From Isochrysis galbana (taxonomy: Eukaryota > Haptophyta > Isochrysidales > Isochrysidaceae): a stretch of DNA of 64,000 nucleotides. This document shows, in pieces, positions 1-9,788 of this stretch (position 1 is the first letter of the stretch; the number at the start of each line of letters is the position of its first letter). The notes below the pieces were generated by a model. That model was given only the letters and a program-made list of their open reading frames with translations. It did not search any database and had not been told where the DNA came from. Position numbers and translations under genes: made by a program. Location of the stretch: NCBI GenBank assembly GCA_018136815.1, contig CM030939.1, positions 4,829,419 to 4,893,418 on the forward strand, in the 5' to 3' direction.

Positions 1-1136
1 ATTTTAAAATAACGCTCTATATACAACTGTGGACATTCGATCGCTCAATTCGACTCATGTCCCACAATTGACGGAACGACACCTGGATTTCGAAAGATTC
101 CCTCCTTATTCCTGTGCCTGTGCGTAACTGTCGCCCCCGTCGGATCGTCCGTCGCCCCGTCGCTCTCTTGTCGGCATGTCGGCATTCTCTTCCTTGTTCG
201 GTCTGTCAGCAGGTTCCTGTGCGTTCCGTGATAAGGATACGTTAGTGTGGAGAGTGTTGACGTGAGTGTGGTGTCATCTCGTCGGTCCAACGGATTCGAC
301 CGTCTGTCGTCTGTCGTTCTTCGTTCGTCGCTCTCGTTCTCGTTCTCGTCCCCGTTCTCGTCCCTCGTTCTCAACACTACCTCGATACCAAACCTCTCCA
401 CTCCCTCAGCCCTAGCCTATCTATCCGTCCCGATCCGCCCAGCCATGTCCGCTCCGTCGTCGCGCTCGCCCTCGCCCAAGCCCGTCCTCCCGCCTTTCTC
501 TGCTGAGGAGGTGGTCCAGCCCGTCATTCCATCACTCCCGGCCACCTTCGCCGCGCCTTCCGCCGATCGTTTCCCTTCCGAATCGTTGCATATCGAGCCA
601 GTGGTCATGCTCGATCCGTCACGCGCGCGCTGGCGAGAATAAGATTAATAAGAAAGCTTTTTTGTTTTTGTTTTTATTATCACTACCGGTACCTAACTGT
701 CAAGCCTGCAATGCTATGCCTTACCAAGATCTCGGCGTAACATCAGAGTCTATTCTTCATAGGCCACAATTTCGAGCCATGCGCGCAAGAGCACAAGCAG
801 CAAACCCAAACCCGAGCAGTGAGAGGAGACATGTACAAAATGCATGGGCGCCTAGACATTGTTCTGTCGCGAGTTCTGATCTCACCAGAGCTACTACGCG
901 AAAATCACGCTTTGAAGCTGTGGTCTTTACCGAGCATACAGCGAGACATCTTGGATTGGCTCACAAAATCTCTCCGCAGCTACACGGCCAAGCTACAGAT
1001 GGCTCACAATTTATCCAACCGCTAGGGCATCGCGGTAGAGGCACCACGCGAACTATGCGCGCACGATGTCAACAAATGCCGTTAACATGAGCCGCGTCTG
1101 GCTTTCCTCGTTGAGATACCGTTGCGACTCAGGATA
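1..1136. other. Left edge, no firm gene
   Basis: No convincing gene is visible here. Bases 247-642 are a pyrimidine-rich tract (CGTC and TCGTTCTCGT runs) that resembles 48098-48628 in composition and order of motifs. Both tracts end close to an AATAAGA-type A/T stretch, so they may be old copies of one repeat. A short ORF at 819-1025 is listed separately. Confidence 0.4.
819..1025 (+). CDS. Short hypothetical ORF or exon remnant (68 aa)
   Basis: A 68-residue ORF of ordinary amino-acid composition, with a leucine/isoleucine-rich helical stretch (LWSLPSIQRDILDWLTKSL). It is not low complexity, unlike its surroundings, and could be an exon of a degraded host gene. I do not recognise a family. 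It converges on the 3' end of the FHA gene. No splice partners were identified. Confidence 0.2.
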   Translation: MRGDMYKMHGRLDIVLSRVLISPELLRENHALKLWSLPSIQRDILDWLTKSLRSYTAKLQMAHNLSNR

Positions 1137-2114
1137 TCACTTTGTCCCCTTGTGGGACCCCATCTTGGCGGCTTGCGCAGCCACCTCAAGCGCATCAGCA
1201 TAGTAGCACCACTTGAATGTTGACCCACCTGCAGTGGGTGCAAGGACCAGATTGTAAGTGCATAAGTGACGCAGACTTGTGTGGTATAAGACGTGTCTTC
1301 GTCGGCGGCTGTGGAAGAAATGCTGATGGATCATGCGGGCCACAGTCTAAAAGAAGCATACCAAATGATACAAGATGGTCGAGCTTCAGCACATGATTTT
1401 TGCGTGGCTTGAGCTTGCATGTTGACCCGGCCCCATTGGTTGCATATGTTCCGTTTGTCGACGATAGGTCTTGCAACTTGAATTGCTTGCGATCGAACAC
1501 GACTTTTGCGTGCGCCGAGGATACCTCGTCATCACCAGACAGGCAAATGTCGTTGTCTGAAGTTCGGCCAATTGTCCATACTTTTTTGTCAGAGGATGGC
1601 TCGATTTTGAAGCTGCGACCCTTGTGAGTCCCGCGGATCGCAACCAATGCGAACGCATCACACTGCTGATCCACCGCAGTGGTCGCTTCCACAACCCCTC
1701 CTGGGAGCGCTGCTGCTCCATCACTGCTGTTGCTTTCGTCGGCTGTAGCTGCACGTATCTGCTCATTTGCCACATCGCGTAGGACTTGCCGGGCCCGCTT
1801 GAACTCCGAGTCATACCGCTGGATCAGCTCCTCACCGTGACGTTTCAACTCTGTCGCGCGCTTCTGCGCGGCCGACTTGAGGTACTCCTCGACAGTCATT
1901 GCCTTTTCTGCGTCTGTGAGGCTGGCTAGCGCAGCGCCATGGGGCACTTGTGCAAGTGCCGAATCTGCGGCGTGGCAGCAGGGCTGGGCTCAGCGGAAGC
2001 GCCGCGCGCAAAGCTTTGCCTACGTAGTCCAGGCGGGGAAGGGGACTGGGGGGAGCGAGTCGTCTGGGCGCAGGGGGCGAGCTGCGCAGAGGGCTCACTG
2101 GAGCTGGCCGCCAT
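1137..2114 (-). CDS. FHA-domain protein, three exons, about 261 aa
   Basis: Exons on the minus strand: 2114-2024, 1964-1362, 1228-1137. Introns are 59 and 133 bases, GT-AG, and the joins keep frame. The N-terminal third starts MAASSSEPSAQL and contains a charged, probably coiled region (AEKAMTVEEYL onwards). The FHA domain fills the C-terminal half: GRTSDNDICL, then SSAHA, then LSSTNGTY, the usual Gly-Arg, Ser-x-x-His and Asn-Gly positions that bind phosphothreonine. The second join restores the typical domain end, VSFGGSTFK. FHA proteins act as phosphothreonine readers in signalling, DNA repair or RNA processing; this one has no second domain that narrows the role. The start at 2114 is chosen because the first exon then splices in frame; an ATG at 1947 would give a shorter protein. 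It is divergent from the gene at 2480 across a GA-rich spacer. Confidence 0.8.
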
Positions 2115-2330
2115 CGATTGGGCGGTTTGAAGGTGGGAGGCAGTAGAGGGGACGAACAACAAAACTCTCGCCCCTGCGCGCCCCCCCCCCCGTCCGCTCG
2201 CGCCCCCTATTTCTATCTTCTACAAAAACATAACTTTCCCTACAAGAAAACTCCGGGCCTCTTGCGCGCCGACCGTTCTGTTTGCGTTGCCTTGGGGCTT
2301 GGAGAAGAGGGAAAGGAAGGGGCGAGCGGT

Positions 2331-2462
2331 AGAGAGGAGGGGGGTGGGGGGGAGGGAGAGAGAGAGAGAGAGAGAGAAGGAGAGAGAGGGAGGCAAAGAG
2401 GGAGGGAGAGGAGGAGGGAGAGAGCGCGCGCGCGCGCGCGAACGAGAGCGGGAGGATTTACT
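2331..2462. repeat. GA-rich simple repeat in a shared promoter spacer
   Basis: A run of GGGA/GAGA with a short CG run (GCGCGCGCGC) lies between the divergent FHA gene and the MDH1B/carbonic-anhydrase-like gene, ending about 20 bases before the latter's ATG. Similar purine runs precede the glycosidase gene at 17159. Confidence 0.7.
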
Positions 2463-2479
2463 CGTGGGGGAGAGAGAAG

Positions 2480-3472
2480 ATGGATGAGGACAGCGCGGCC
2501 GGCCGCATGAGCTACCACGTGCTCGGGCTTGCGGACTCCGTCGAGTTTGCAAAGGCGGAGGCGCTCGCCAGCCTGTTGCAGGCCAGTCTACCGCTCATCA
2601 GCTGCGAGGCGCAGCCGGTGCTCCGATCGGACTGGCAGGCGGAGTACGCGGCGATTTGTGCCGAAAACGGTTTCACTCCCGAGGAGGCACTGCAGCCAAT
2701 TGTATGGACTGGTACCAGAGTGCTCGTGGGCGACCTGCAAGCATTTGCCACGGAGTGCAAGGTGAAGTACGGCATCGAGCTCCCGGAAGACGCGCTCTCG
2801 TGGACTGAGGTGGCCGCGGAGAACCTGGAAGCGCATGTTATGCTCAAGGAGGGCAAGCTGCCGACGGCACAGCTGCCTAAGGGGGTGCCGGGGGCTGCCA
2901 TTTGTGAGGAGCTTCTGGCTTCGCACGAGAGGTATCTGAGTGGACTTGGCGCGGGCACATCCCTGCGAGCCGTGGACGGAGTAGCTGCCACGATTCTAAT
3001 GTTGCACCCCATCGACACGGAGCCCCGAGTCCTGCTCGACCAACCCGAGGATGCATTGTTCGTCGTGCCGTGTAAGGATGGCGTGATTGATGACCTGATC
3101 ATAGGCAATCTTGAGCATGGTGCCCTGTCGCTCAACGCACGCGCACTCATTATGATCGGCAGTGATTCTTCCGTATTACGCAGCACCATCAAGGCGGCGC
3201 AGGCACGACTCGCGATGCGTGACGAGCCCCTTGCACAGCCCACCGCGGAAGCCGTCAAGGCTCTTCTTCCAGCGATGTTGCGCGTACTCAATGTAGTTAC
3301 GCCCGGATGCAGTGAATCGGAGCTCCTCGACGTTGCGATTGAGGAGAGTATTCGTGAGGCGTGTGACGAGGTGCTCCGAGTCTCGCCCGTCCTGGGTGAG
3401 CTGGTCAAGCGTGGTAAGCTGGCTGTGCTCCGTCTTGCCTACGCACCTGGAAGCGGACTGCGACGTGTGTAA
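2480..3472 (+). CDS. MDH1B-like N-terminal region fused to a zinc-ligand-less beta-carbonic anhydrase domain (330 aa)
   Basis: Single exon. Residues about 10-105 resemble the N-terminal non-catalytic region of animal malate dehydrogenase 1B: a Trp-x-x-x-(Y/W) helix with CAENGF, then PIVW, VGDLQAF and KYGIE in the same order. Residues about 135-330 follow the beta-carbonic anhydrase fold: ELLASHERYLSG (usual LLEGNRRF), DALFVVPCKDGVIDDL (usual DLFVVRNAGN), IGNLEHG, and an ending SPVLGELVKRGKLAV close to the family ending. The active site is gone. The usual Cys-x-Asp-x-Arg is replaced around MLHPIDTEPR, and the His-x-x-Cys of the second motif reads SDSSV. It is therefore unlikely to hydrate CO2 and may be structural or regulatory. 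Family assignments are from memory of motifs, not a search. An in-frame ATG at 2507 is an alternative start. Confidence 0.75.
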   Translation: MDEDSAAGRMSYHVLGLADSVEFAKAEALASLLQASLPLISCEAQPVLRSDWQAEYAAICAENGFTPEEALQPIVWTGTRVLVGDLQAFATECKVKYGIELPEDALSWTEVAAENLEAHVMLKEGKLPTAQLPKGVPGAAICEELLASHERYLSGLGAGTSLRAVDGVAATILMLHPIDTEPRVLLDQPEDALFVVPCKDGVIDDLIIGNLEHGALSLNARALIMIGSDSSVLRSTIKAAQARLAMRDEPLAQPTAEAVKALLPAMLRVLNVVTPGCSESELLDVAIEESIREACDEVLRVSPVLGELVKRGKLAVLRLAYAPGSGLRRV

Positions 3473-3614
3473 GTGAGCGGCAGCGCAATTCAGGTTGAAA
3501 TCTTTGCAAAAAACTTAGTAATATCCACACCACACGCGCGGCTTTGCACAAAATTTCTCGCAGCCACGCCCGCGTCCCTTCCCACTCCCTCCACTTGCCT
3601 CGCGGCTACTCCCG
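3473..3614. other. 3' flank of the MDH1B/CA-like gene
   Basis: Holds no gene. Bases near 3530-3610 (CACGCGCGGC... CACGCCCGCG) echo the start of the repeats at 7735 and 46148. Confidence 0.3.
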
Positions 3615-3800
3615 ACTTGTTGTATTCAGGCCTTTTGGCATGAATATTTCGGCACGAGTACGAGCCTTCTTCGCTATATACCGTCTTCTATGTTCGCCGT
3701 GGTCGCGCAAGGCGTGCAGATTCGGATTCTCCCTGGGCTCAAGTCCAGGTTCGCCGATTTTCATCTCGAAATTCGAGGATTTGAGTTTTATTTTTACCGT
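3615..3800 (+). repeat. SINE-like dispersed repeat, copy 1
   Basis: About 185 bases that reappear in inverted orientation at 10735-10925. Both begin TTGTTGTATTCAG and end in TTTATTTTTACC. Between them both share GATTCGGATTCTCC, GGGCTCAAGT, GTTCGCCGATTTTC and TCGAGGATTTGA. The GGTTCGCC element could be a decayed B box, but no A box is clear. The peptide GSPIFISKFEDLSFIFT is readable through both copies. Confidence 0.6.
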
Positions 3801-3874
3801 TACGGTAATTGTTCACGCGTCTAAGGTAAGAAATGCAGGTAACAGAACTGGGCCCCTCTGCATTCCCTTCCCCC

Positions 3875-3965
3875 CCCTTCTGCATTTCACCCCCCTCTGC
3901 AGTTCTCTCCCCCTCCGCAGTTCCCCCCCCCCCCTCCGCAGCTCCCCCCTCCTCCGCAGTTTCCT
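3875..3965 (+). repeat. CCCCTCCGCAGTT minisatellite, left part
   Basis: Repeats of a pyrimidine-rich unit around CCTCCGCAGTT. The array continues at 5161-5525 on the far side of the hAT insertion, so the hAT split an existing minisatellite. Confidence 0.75.
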
Positions 3966-3973
3966 GTGTTTCC

Positions 3974-5160
3974 CAGGGGTTGAAAATTAACGTTCACATG
4001 GCCATTTGGGCCAAATACACTTGCTGAAGGAGGTGTTCACACAATCAAGAGAGCAAGGTGTTCACCATCTGTTCGTCACATGCCACATGGTGTTCAAGTG
4101 TTCAAGTAGTGTTCAAGATGTGCATCCGCGTGCACAGTAGCACCGCAGCACAGCACTCACACCATACATACACCTAGTAGCCAGTAGTAAGTAGTTGCGG
4201 AAATCTGTGTAAGCAGTGCAAGGGGGCGAGTGTCTAGTGTCTAGTGTCTGGGCACCTTGGGGGCAGGATGGCATAGCGTCTTCCACCCATGGGGTCTATG
4301 TAGTTAGCGGCGGGTGGCAGCGTGTCAATTTTTAATAAAAAACCGTTCCTCACGAGGCGGCGGCGAGCGGCGGCGAGAGAGGCGGCGGCGAGCGGCGGCG
4401 AGAGAGAGGAGACAGGGGCTCGTGAGCGTGGCGCTCAGCTGTGATACATGATTCAGAAGTTCTGCACAAACTTCCCTGAGATATTGCGCTTGGCTGCGAT
4501 TGCAATGGTCATGCCCATCGACACGTCAGAATGCGAGCGGGTGTTCTCGTTGATGAACAACACTAAGACGTCGGAGCGCTCGCGGCTCAATGACGAGAAC
4601 GTGCGCAATCTCATGCTTTGGTACGTCGCAGCCAAGGACATCCCTCCAGAAAACATCCCATGCATTATGGCCATACTTCAAAACTTTCGTGAGCTGGCTG
4701 GGCCTTGTGGTCGCCATTGTCACAAAGAGGCTGTACCCGTGAGCGTGAATAATATGTAGACGATGTAGTTGTTCCTGTTGCCATTATGGTTGATGGTTGA
4801 TCGTTGTACTTAATATGTTATATGTTACGCTGTTATAATAGTAGTACTATTAATCATGTCCACTCACACTCACATCTCACATACATGATCACCGCGTAGT
4901 CGTGCCACCACACCACACACACACCACACACACGCTGCGCGCTGCAGCGCGCCTAGAGTTGTACACTGTACACTACACGCAATGCTGTGTGTGAACACTT
5001 CGAGCCAATGGGGGTGTTCAAATGGTGTTCCTGTGGTATTCACATTGTGCCGTTGAACACTTGGCAAACTAGGTGTTCACATAGTTGGAACACTTGGCAA
5101 ACTAGGTGTTCAAACGAAAGATAGTGTGAACACTAGTTGAACGTTAATTTTCAACCCCTG
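3974..5160 (+). mobile_element. hAT transposon copy, 1187 bp, with 8-bp target duplication
   Basis: Perfect terminal inverted repeats begin CAGGGGTTGAAAATTAACG and extend to 23 bases. The flanks are duplicated as GTGTTTCC at 3966-3973 and 5161-5168, the 8-base duplication typical of hAT. Subterminal regions carry many copies of GTGTTCA and its complement TGAACAC, which would be transposase-binding iterons. The interior holds a fragment of hAT transposase (4448-4759) and little else, so it is a deletion derivative that probably depends on a full copy elsewhere. It sits inside the CCTCCGCAGTT minisatellite. Confidence 0.92.
4448..4759 (+). pseudogene. hAT transposase C-terminal (dimerisation) fragment
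   Basis: 103 residues matching the hAT C-terminal dimerisation domain: MPIDTSECERVFSLMN, then RSRLNDENVRNLMLWY. This is the Ser/Glu-Arg-x-Phe-Ser block followed by the Arg-x-x-Leu block of the family. The catalytic RNase-H-like part and the BED finger are missing. It lies wholly inside the 3974-5160 element. Confidence 0.85.
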
Positions 5161-5525
5161 GTGTTTCCCCGGCCAAGCCGGGAAAGCAATACGTGAATGT
5201 GGGAGGGAGTTGGGTCAATGTTGCGGTTTCCCCCCCCCTCCGCAGTTTCCCCCTCCTCCGCAGTTTCCTGTGTTTCCCCGGCCAAGCCGGGGAAAATACG
5301 TGAATNNNNNNNNNNNNNNNNNNNNNNNNNNNNNNNNNNNNNNNNNNNNNNNNNNNNNNNNNNNNNNNNNNNNNNNNNNNNNNNNNNNNNNNNNNNNNNN
5401 NNNNNGTGGAATGTGGGAGGGAGTTGCGTGAATGTTTTGTGGTTCCCCCCCCCCCCTTCGCAGTTCCCCCCCCCTCCGCAGCTTCCCCCCCCCTCCGCCG
5501 TCCTTCCCCCCCCCCTCCGTGAATG
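5161..5525 (+). repeat. CCCCTCCGCAGTT minisatellite, right part, with gap
   Basis: Continuation of the minisatellite split by the hAT element. It contains units with GTTTCCCCGGCCAAGCCGG and ACGTGAAT. The run is broken by 100 N, so its true length is unknown. Confidence 0.75.
5306..5405. other. Assembly gap (100 N)
   Basis: One hundred unknown bases. The round number suggests a gap of unestimated size inside the minisatellite. Confidence 0.98.
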
Positions 5526-5794
5526 ATCCTGGAGAGTCCCGTCTCAGTCTCAGCAGTGTCTCAAACTAACGGCGACTCCGGAAATTTCGCAGGCTTGAGT
5601 CGCCACTATTGAGTCACAACATTGAGACGCATCGCCCCCCCCCCTCCCAAGTATGCTAACAATTCACATTAAATGGATCGACGCGCCACCTTAGTTCAGT
5701 GCGAGTAGAGTAGGGAGCGATGCAACACAGCACGCGAGCGCAAAAATGCCACGCCATCGCCTTCTCGTATGTGCAACACACGCAATGGCAATGG
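5526..5794. other. Spacer downstream of thiamine pyrophosphokinase
   Basis: No gene seen. Confidence 0.4.
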
Positions 5795-6646
5795 CTAAAC
5801 TGAGCCGACACGTCGCAGGTTACTGGTCCATAGCAACGGTGCGCTAGTCTCCACAGTCACCTCATCCGCGATCCACTCGTTGGACGAAGATACTAGTCCA
5901 CCAAACTCGAGCGGGCAATCACCCGCTAGATTCCACTTCAAACCTGTTGTGACAACCCTTTCGCACCTCCCTGTTAGCGGCACCAGCCCGCATGTCCCAT
6001 CCTCGGCGGCCGTATCCACTTGGATGACATTACGACCGGGCCGCAGCAGCAAGGCAAGACTGTCAGTTGAGAGAAGGACAAACGACGAGAAACACGAGTA
6101 GCGATACACCATATTGAGGTTTGCCATTGTGTGGTCCAGCCGGCCGCCGAACGCTCCAAACGCCACAACCGTGAAAGGCAGGTCTGCGCCGCTCTGTTCA
6201 GCCTGCAGCCAGCGCAGGCACTTCTCAAAATCATGCGTGTCCTGCTCCGCCTCGTGCTCAATCCTCACGCCTCGCTCGCGGTAGAAGTCGGCTACCTCAG
6301 GCCTGAGCGAATCGAGGTCACCGCGGATCTGATCGGGCAACATCTTGCCACGCATGGGCTCGGGCAGCGCATCGTGCAGGCGATTGGCGGCACCGTCGGC
6401 GCACATGCGGAGGGCAGCGTCGTGCCACAGCCTCCAAAGCACCGAGTCGCCGCGCAGCGCTATACTGTCCACATTGAGCACGAGGATCGCCAGCTGGAGT
6501 GGCGAACCAGTTGAGAGGAAGCGGGTCGAGACGCGGTGTGGCGCGGGCTGCTCTGCACTGACGGGCGAGTAGCAGCGGCGCACATTGAGCAGACACCGGT
6601 TGCCCAGCGAGCGCGCCAGACGCATCACGCCGCGCGTCGTGAACAC
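5795..6646 (-). CDS. Thiamine pyrophosphokinase (283 aa)
   Basis: Transfers pyrophosphate from ATP to thiamine to make the cofactor thiamine diphosphate (EC 2.7.6.2). Family landmarks are in order: ALRMCADGAANRL near the start of the ATP-binding domain, DQIRGDLDSLRPEV (metal and substrate site), EQDTHDFEKCLRWL (the usual QDxxDFxKCL), VAFGAFGGRLDHTMAN (the GGRxDH motif), and a C-terminal beta-barrel region with GTCGLVPLTG and GLKWNL. The first 45 residues are rich in Arg, Ser and Leu with almost no acidic residues, like a mitochondrial presequence. Single exon with normal family length after the leader. The start at 6646 gives the full leader; an internal ATG eight codons in is possible. Confidence 0.9.
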   Translation of the reverse strand: MFTTRGVMRLARSLGNRCLLNVRRCYSPVSAEQPAPHRVSTRFLSTGSPLQLAILVLNVDSIALRGDSVLWRLWHDAALRMCADGAANRLHDALPEPMRGKMLPDQIRGDLDSLRPEVADFYRERGVRIEHEAEQDTHDFEKCLRWLQAEQSGADLPFTVVAFGAFGGRLDHTMANLNMVYRYSCFSSFVLLSTDSLALLLRPGRNVIQVDTAAEDGTCGLVPLTGRCERVVTTGLKWNLAGDCPLEFGGLVSSSNEWIADEVTVETSAPLLWTSNLRRVGSV

Positions 6647-7128
6647 CCACCCACCCGCACAACTCTCCCCTCTCTCTCTCTAGCAAGCCACTCCCCGACA
6701 CCCCACTCTCAACCCCCCCCCTTCCCTCTCTCCTCTCCTCTGCCGCGCCGACTGCCCGCGCGTCGAGCGCGGCCAAAAATAAGTCCGGACGGCACCGGCA
6801 CCGGCGCCAACGGGCCGTCATCGAAACAAAAAAAAGGGGGGGTTATAGTACTCTGGCTGGGTCGGGAGTCGGGAGCGGCCCCCACTCCCCCACTGCCCCA
6901 CTTCAGCGCTCTGGGTTACCTCACAGTTCTGGTTATACACATACACATGAGCGTTCTGGGATAAGATGAAATTTAAAATTATTTAATATCCTCATCGCAC
7001 ACGCGGCCGCGGACCCGCTACACGCTACACTTTTTACTTTTTTCACGCAGCATACTTTTTACACCCGCTCCTGCGGCCCTTCTCCCCCCGCCATCCCGCC
7101 ATCAGGCGAATCCCCCCGTGCACCTTAC
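6647..7128. other. Upstream flank of thiamine pyrophosphokinase, no gene
   Basis: Pyrimidine-rich leader (CTCTCTCTC, CCCCCCC). An AT-rich block at about 6968-7130 then resembles the start of the repeats at 7735 and 46148. Confidence 0.4.
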
Positions 7129-7129
7129 C

Positions 7130-7650
7130 TATTTTTCGGTGGGCGGAGCTCTCGCTCCGCCCACCCCCTTCTCCGCGCTCTCTCCCCCCTCTCCTGCGGC
7201 ACGCGGCACGCGCGATGGCACGCCTACACGCCTACGATAGGCCTGCAGCTGCGCAGCTGCCCCCTGTCCCCTGGCGACCCCTGGAGCCTTGAGGCTCCTG
7301 AAGGCTAGCTCAGGAGGCAAAGGGGCAGAGGAGGCTAGGGCTGGGCCCTGGCCTCCCCTGCCTCTCCCTCGCTGGCGCTCCTGAGCCTCAGGGGTCCCCA
7401 CTCTGCACCTGTCTGCCTGTCGACCAGGGGCGGAGGGGGGGTTGGGGTTGGAGCGATGGGTTGGCCACGACGACAGGCCACGAAGCCACGAAGAGCGAGG
7501 CAGGCGAGCCGAGTGGGCCAGCACGGCAGTCTGCTCCAGGCAAGCCATCAGGCATGCCAGGAGGATGGGTGGTTCCTCCCCCATGGCAGGGGAGGAGTGG
7601 AGAGGGGGGGGGGGGGCTCGTGCCCCCCCATGGGCGAACTACGTATATAT
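7130..7650 (-). repeat. Hairpin-ATG retroposon family member
   Basis: Shares CCTGGC..CCCCTGCCTCTCCCTCGCTGGC with copies at 32080, 40718 and 45005. Read on the minus strand it begins with a hairpin (AACTA...TAGTT, about 7629-7652), followed closely by ATGGGGGG. No clear target duplication was found. Confidence 0.55.
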
Positions 7651-7734
7651 AAACTTAGTTGATCTGGGATAAGGATAAGGATAAATAAGATAAAACGAGA
7701 GTCCACAGAGTGCTCACTCGCATAACCAAAAAAA

Positions 7735-7955
7735 AAACCTTTTAATATCCTCGCCTCGCACGCGGCCACGGGTTTAACTACTGTAGCCACGCCCACTTCC
7801 CTTCCTCTCCCTCGCTACCCGCCTTGCGGCATCTCCCCTCGTGCACTACTTGGGGCCCAGGTTGCTGGGGGGGTTAAGTTGGGTGGGGTGCACCGACCCC
7901 TAGTGGAGGTTACCCGTCTTCCTCCTGTGCCTCTAGGCGGCCCGTTTCTTCTTGT
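7735..7955 (+). repeat. Dispersed repeat shared with 46148-46395
   Basis: Both copies begin after a poly-A run with TTAATAT(C/T)CTCGCC and share CTCGTGC(A/G)CTAC, GTGCACCGA(C/T)CCC and CTTCCTCCTGT. A weaker start-only copy lies at about 6968. No coding content. Confidence 0.55.
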
Positions 7956-8174
7956 GTCGAGTCGTGTGTGTCATCGCATGGTGTGTTAGTCGTCTCTTGT
8001 GCTGTCATTGTCGTTTCACTCGCATAGCCAAAGTGCTGTGATAAAAGTCGACTTTCCTCGGACGCTCCCCTGATTAAAATCAGTCTGAGTGCCCGCCCAG
8101 CCGCCCTATGAATAGATAACGTGGGCTCATATGCAGAGTTGGGAATGAAATGCACTATACAATGTTGAATTCAG

Positions 8175-8290
8175 GCCTTTTGGCCCGTTCTTCCGATGAG
8201 CCCGTTCCGGGCTCCCCGGATGAACCGTGCGCCGCGCTAGCCGCCGGTGCGCCTTCGCGGCTCTAGCCCGGTCACTCACTAGGGGGGTGC
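8175..8290 (+). repeat. Dispersed repeat shared (inverted) with 55735-55825
   Basis: Contains CGATGAGCCCGTTCCGGG and GGTGCGCC around a GCGCTAGCCGCCGG core, found inverted at 55735-55825. The first bases (TTCAGGCCTTTTGG) also match the start of the SINE-like repeat at 3615. Confidence 0.55.
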
Positions 8291-8660
8291 GAAGGGCACC
8301 ATCTGTAATGGGCAAACGAAGGCCTAAATAAGCTCCCTATAGGTTCCGGTATGGGAGATCAGCAAAAAAAACCGGGGGTCTTCCGGCAAAATTTTCGAAA
8401 AATACCCGATTTCAGGCCTCTGACGGCCGTGCGGAAATATATGTCAGGCCCCCCTCCGGTATTATTTTACCGATGGCCTTCATGCGCGCCTCTCGCAGCG
8501 AAACACGAAACCATGGGCATCGGCAGCTGACCCGGACCAAAGATCCTGGTTCTATACACACAGCAATATATTTTCACTATGTTTTTATGGACTTGAACGC
8601 GTACGTAAGTATCGCAAAAACTAAAGACGCTAACCGCTAAAAACACCAAGGGCTCGAGAA
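8291..8660. other. Spacer before the satellite
   Basis: No gene seen. It includes a run of purines and an AT-rich stretch near 8560-8640. Confidence 0.3.
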
Positions 8661-9788
8661 CCCAACTTCGACCCGCGACCGGGGGCGCCACGAGGCCGTT
8701 CGAGTCACCGCTCACCATATGGATGCCGCTACCAGCACCAAAGTGCGGTATGCCGCCCTCACAGCCACGCCAATCGCGCCCGCCGCCCCCGCGCACTGCG
8801 TCGAAATCGGCCGCCTGCGGCCCCCGGTGATGACGTCGTCACGCCTCAAGACGCGCCCTGAGTGCCCAACTTCGACCCGCGACCGGGGGCGCCACGAGGC
8901 CGTTCGAGTCACCGCTCGCCAAATGGATGCCGCTACCAGCACCAAAGTGCGGTATGCCGCCCTCACAGCCACGCCAATCGCGCCCGCCGCCCCCGCGCAC
9001 TGCGTCGAAATCGGCCGCTTGAGGCCCCCGGTGATGACGTCGTCACGCCCCAAGACGCGCCATGAGTGCCCAACTTCGACCCGCGACCGGGGGCGCCACG
9101 AGGCCGTTCGAGTCACCGCTCACCATATGGATGCCGCTACCAGCACCAAAGTGCGGTATGCCGCCCTCACAGCTACGCCAATCGCGCCCGCCGCCCCCGC
9201 GCACTGCGTCGAAGTCGGCCGCTTGAGGCCCCCGGTGATGACGTCGTCACGCCCCAAGACGCGCCATGAGTGCCCAACTTCGACCCGCGACCGGGGGCGC
9301 CACGAGGCCGTTCGAGTCACCGCTCACCATATGGATGCCGCTACCAGCACCAAAGTGCGGTATGCCGCCCTCACAGCCACGCCAATCGCGCCCGCCGCCC
9401 CCGCGCACTGCGTCGAAGTCGGCCGCTTGAGGCCCCCGGTGATGACGTCGTCACGCCCCAAGACGCGCCCTGAGTGCCCAACTTCGACCCGCGACCGGGG
9501 GCGCCACGAGGCCGTTCGAGTCACCGCTCGCCAAATGGATGCCGCTACCAGCACCAAAGTGCGGTATGCCGCCCTCACAGCCACGCCCATCGCGCCCGCC
9601 GCCCCCGCGCACTGCGTCGAAATCGGCCGCTTGCGGCCCCCGGTGATGACGTCATCACGCCTCAAGACGCGCCATGAGTGCCCAACTTCGACCCGCGACC
9701 GGGGGCGCCACGAGGCCGTTCAAGTCACCGCTCACCATATGGATGCCGCTACCAGCACCAAAGTGCGGTATGCCGCCCTCACAGCTAC
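8661..9788 (+). repeat. 204-bp tandem satellite, about 5.5 units
   Basis: Unit starts at 8661, 8865, 9069, 9273, 9477 and 9681. Copies differ by a few single bases (for example CACCATATGG versus CGCCAAATGG). Each unit contains the near-palindrome GTGATGACGTCGTCAC. The period is exactly 68 codons, so long ORFs run through in several frames on both strands. Interspersed single-base differences and these multiple open frames fit a satellite better than a protein. Confidence 0.93.

Noticed and set aside
247-642. 131-residue protein at the left edge
   Set aside because: Ser-rich translation of TCGT/TCTCGT repeats; similar tracts at 48098 give unrelated frames.
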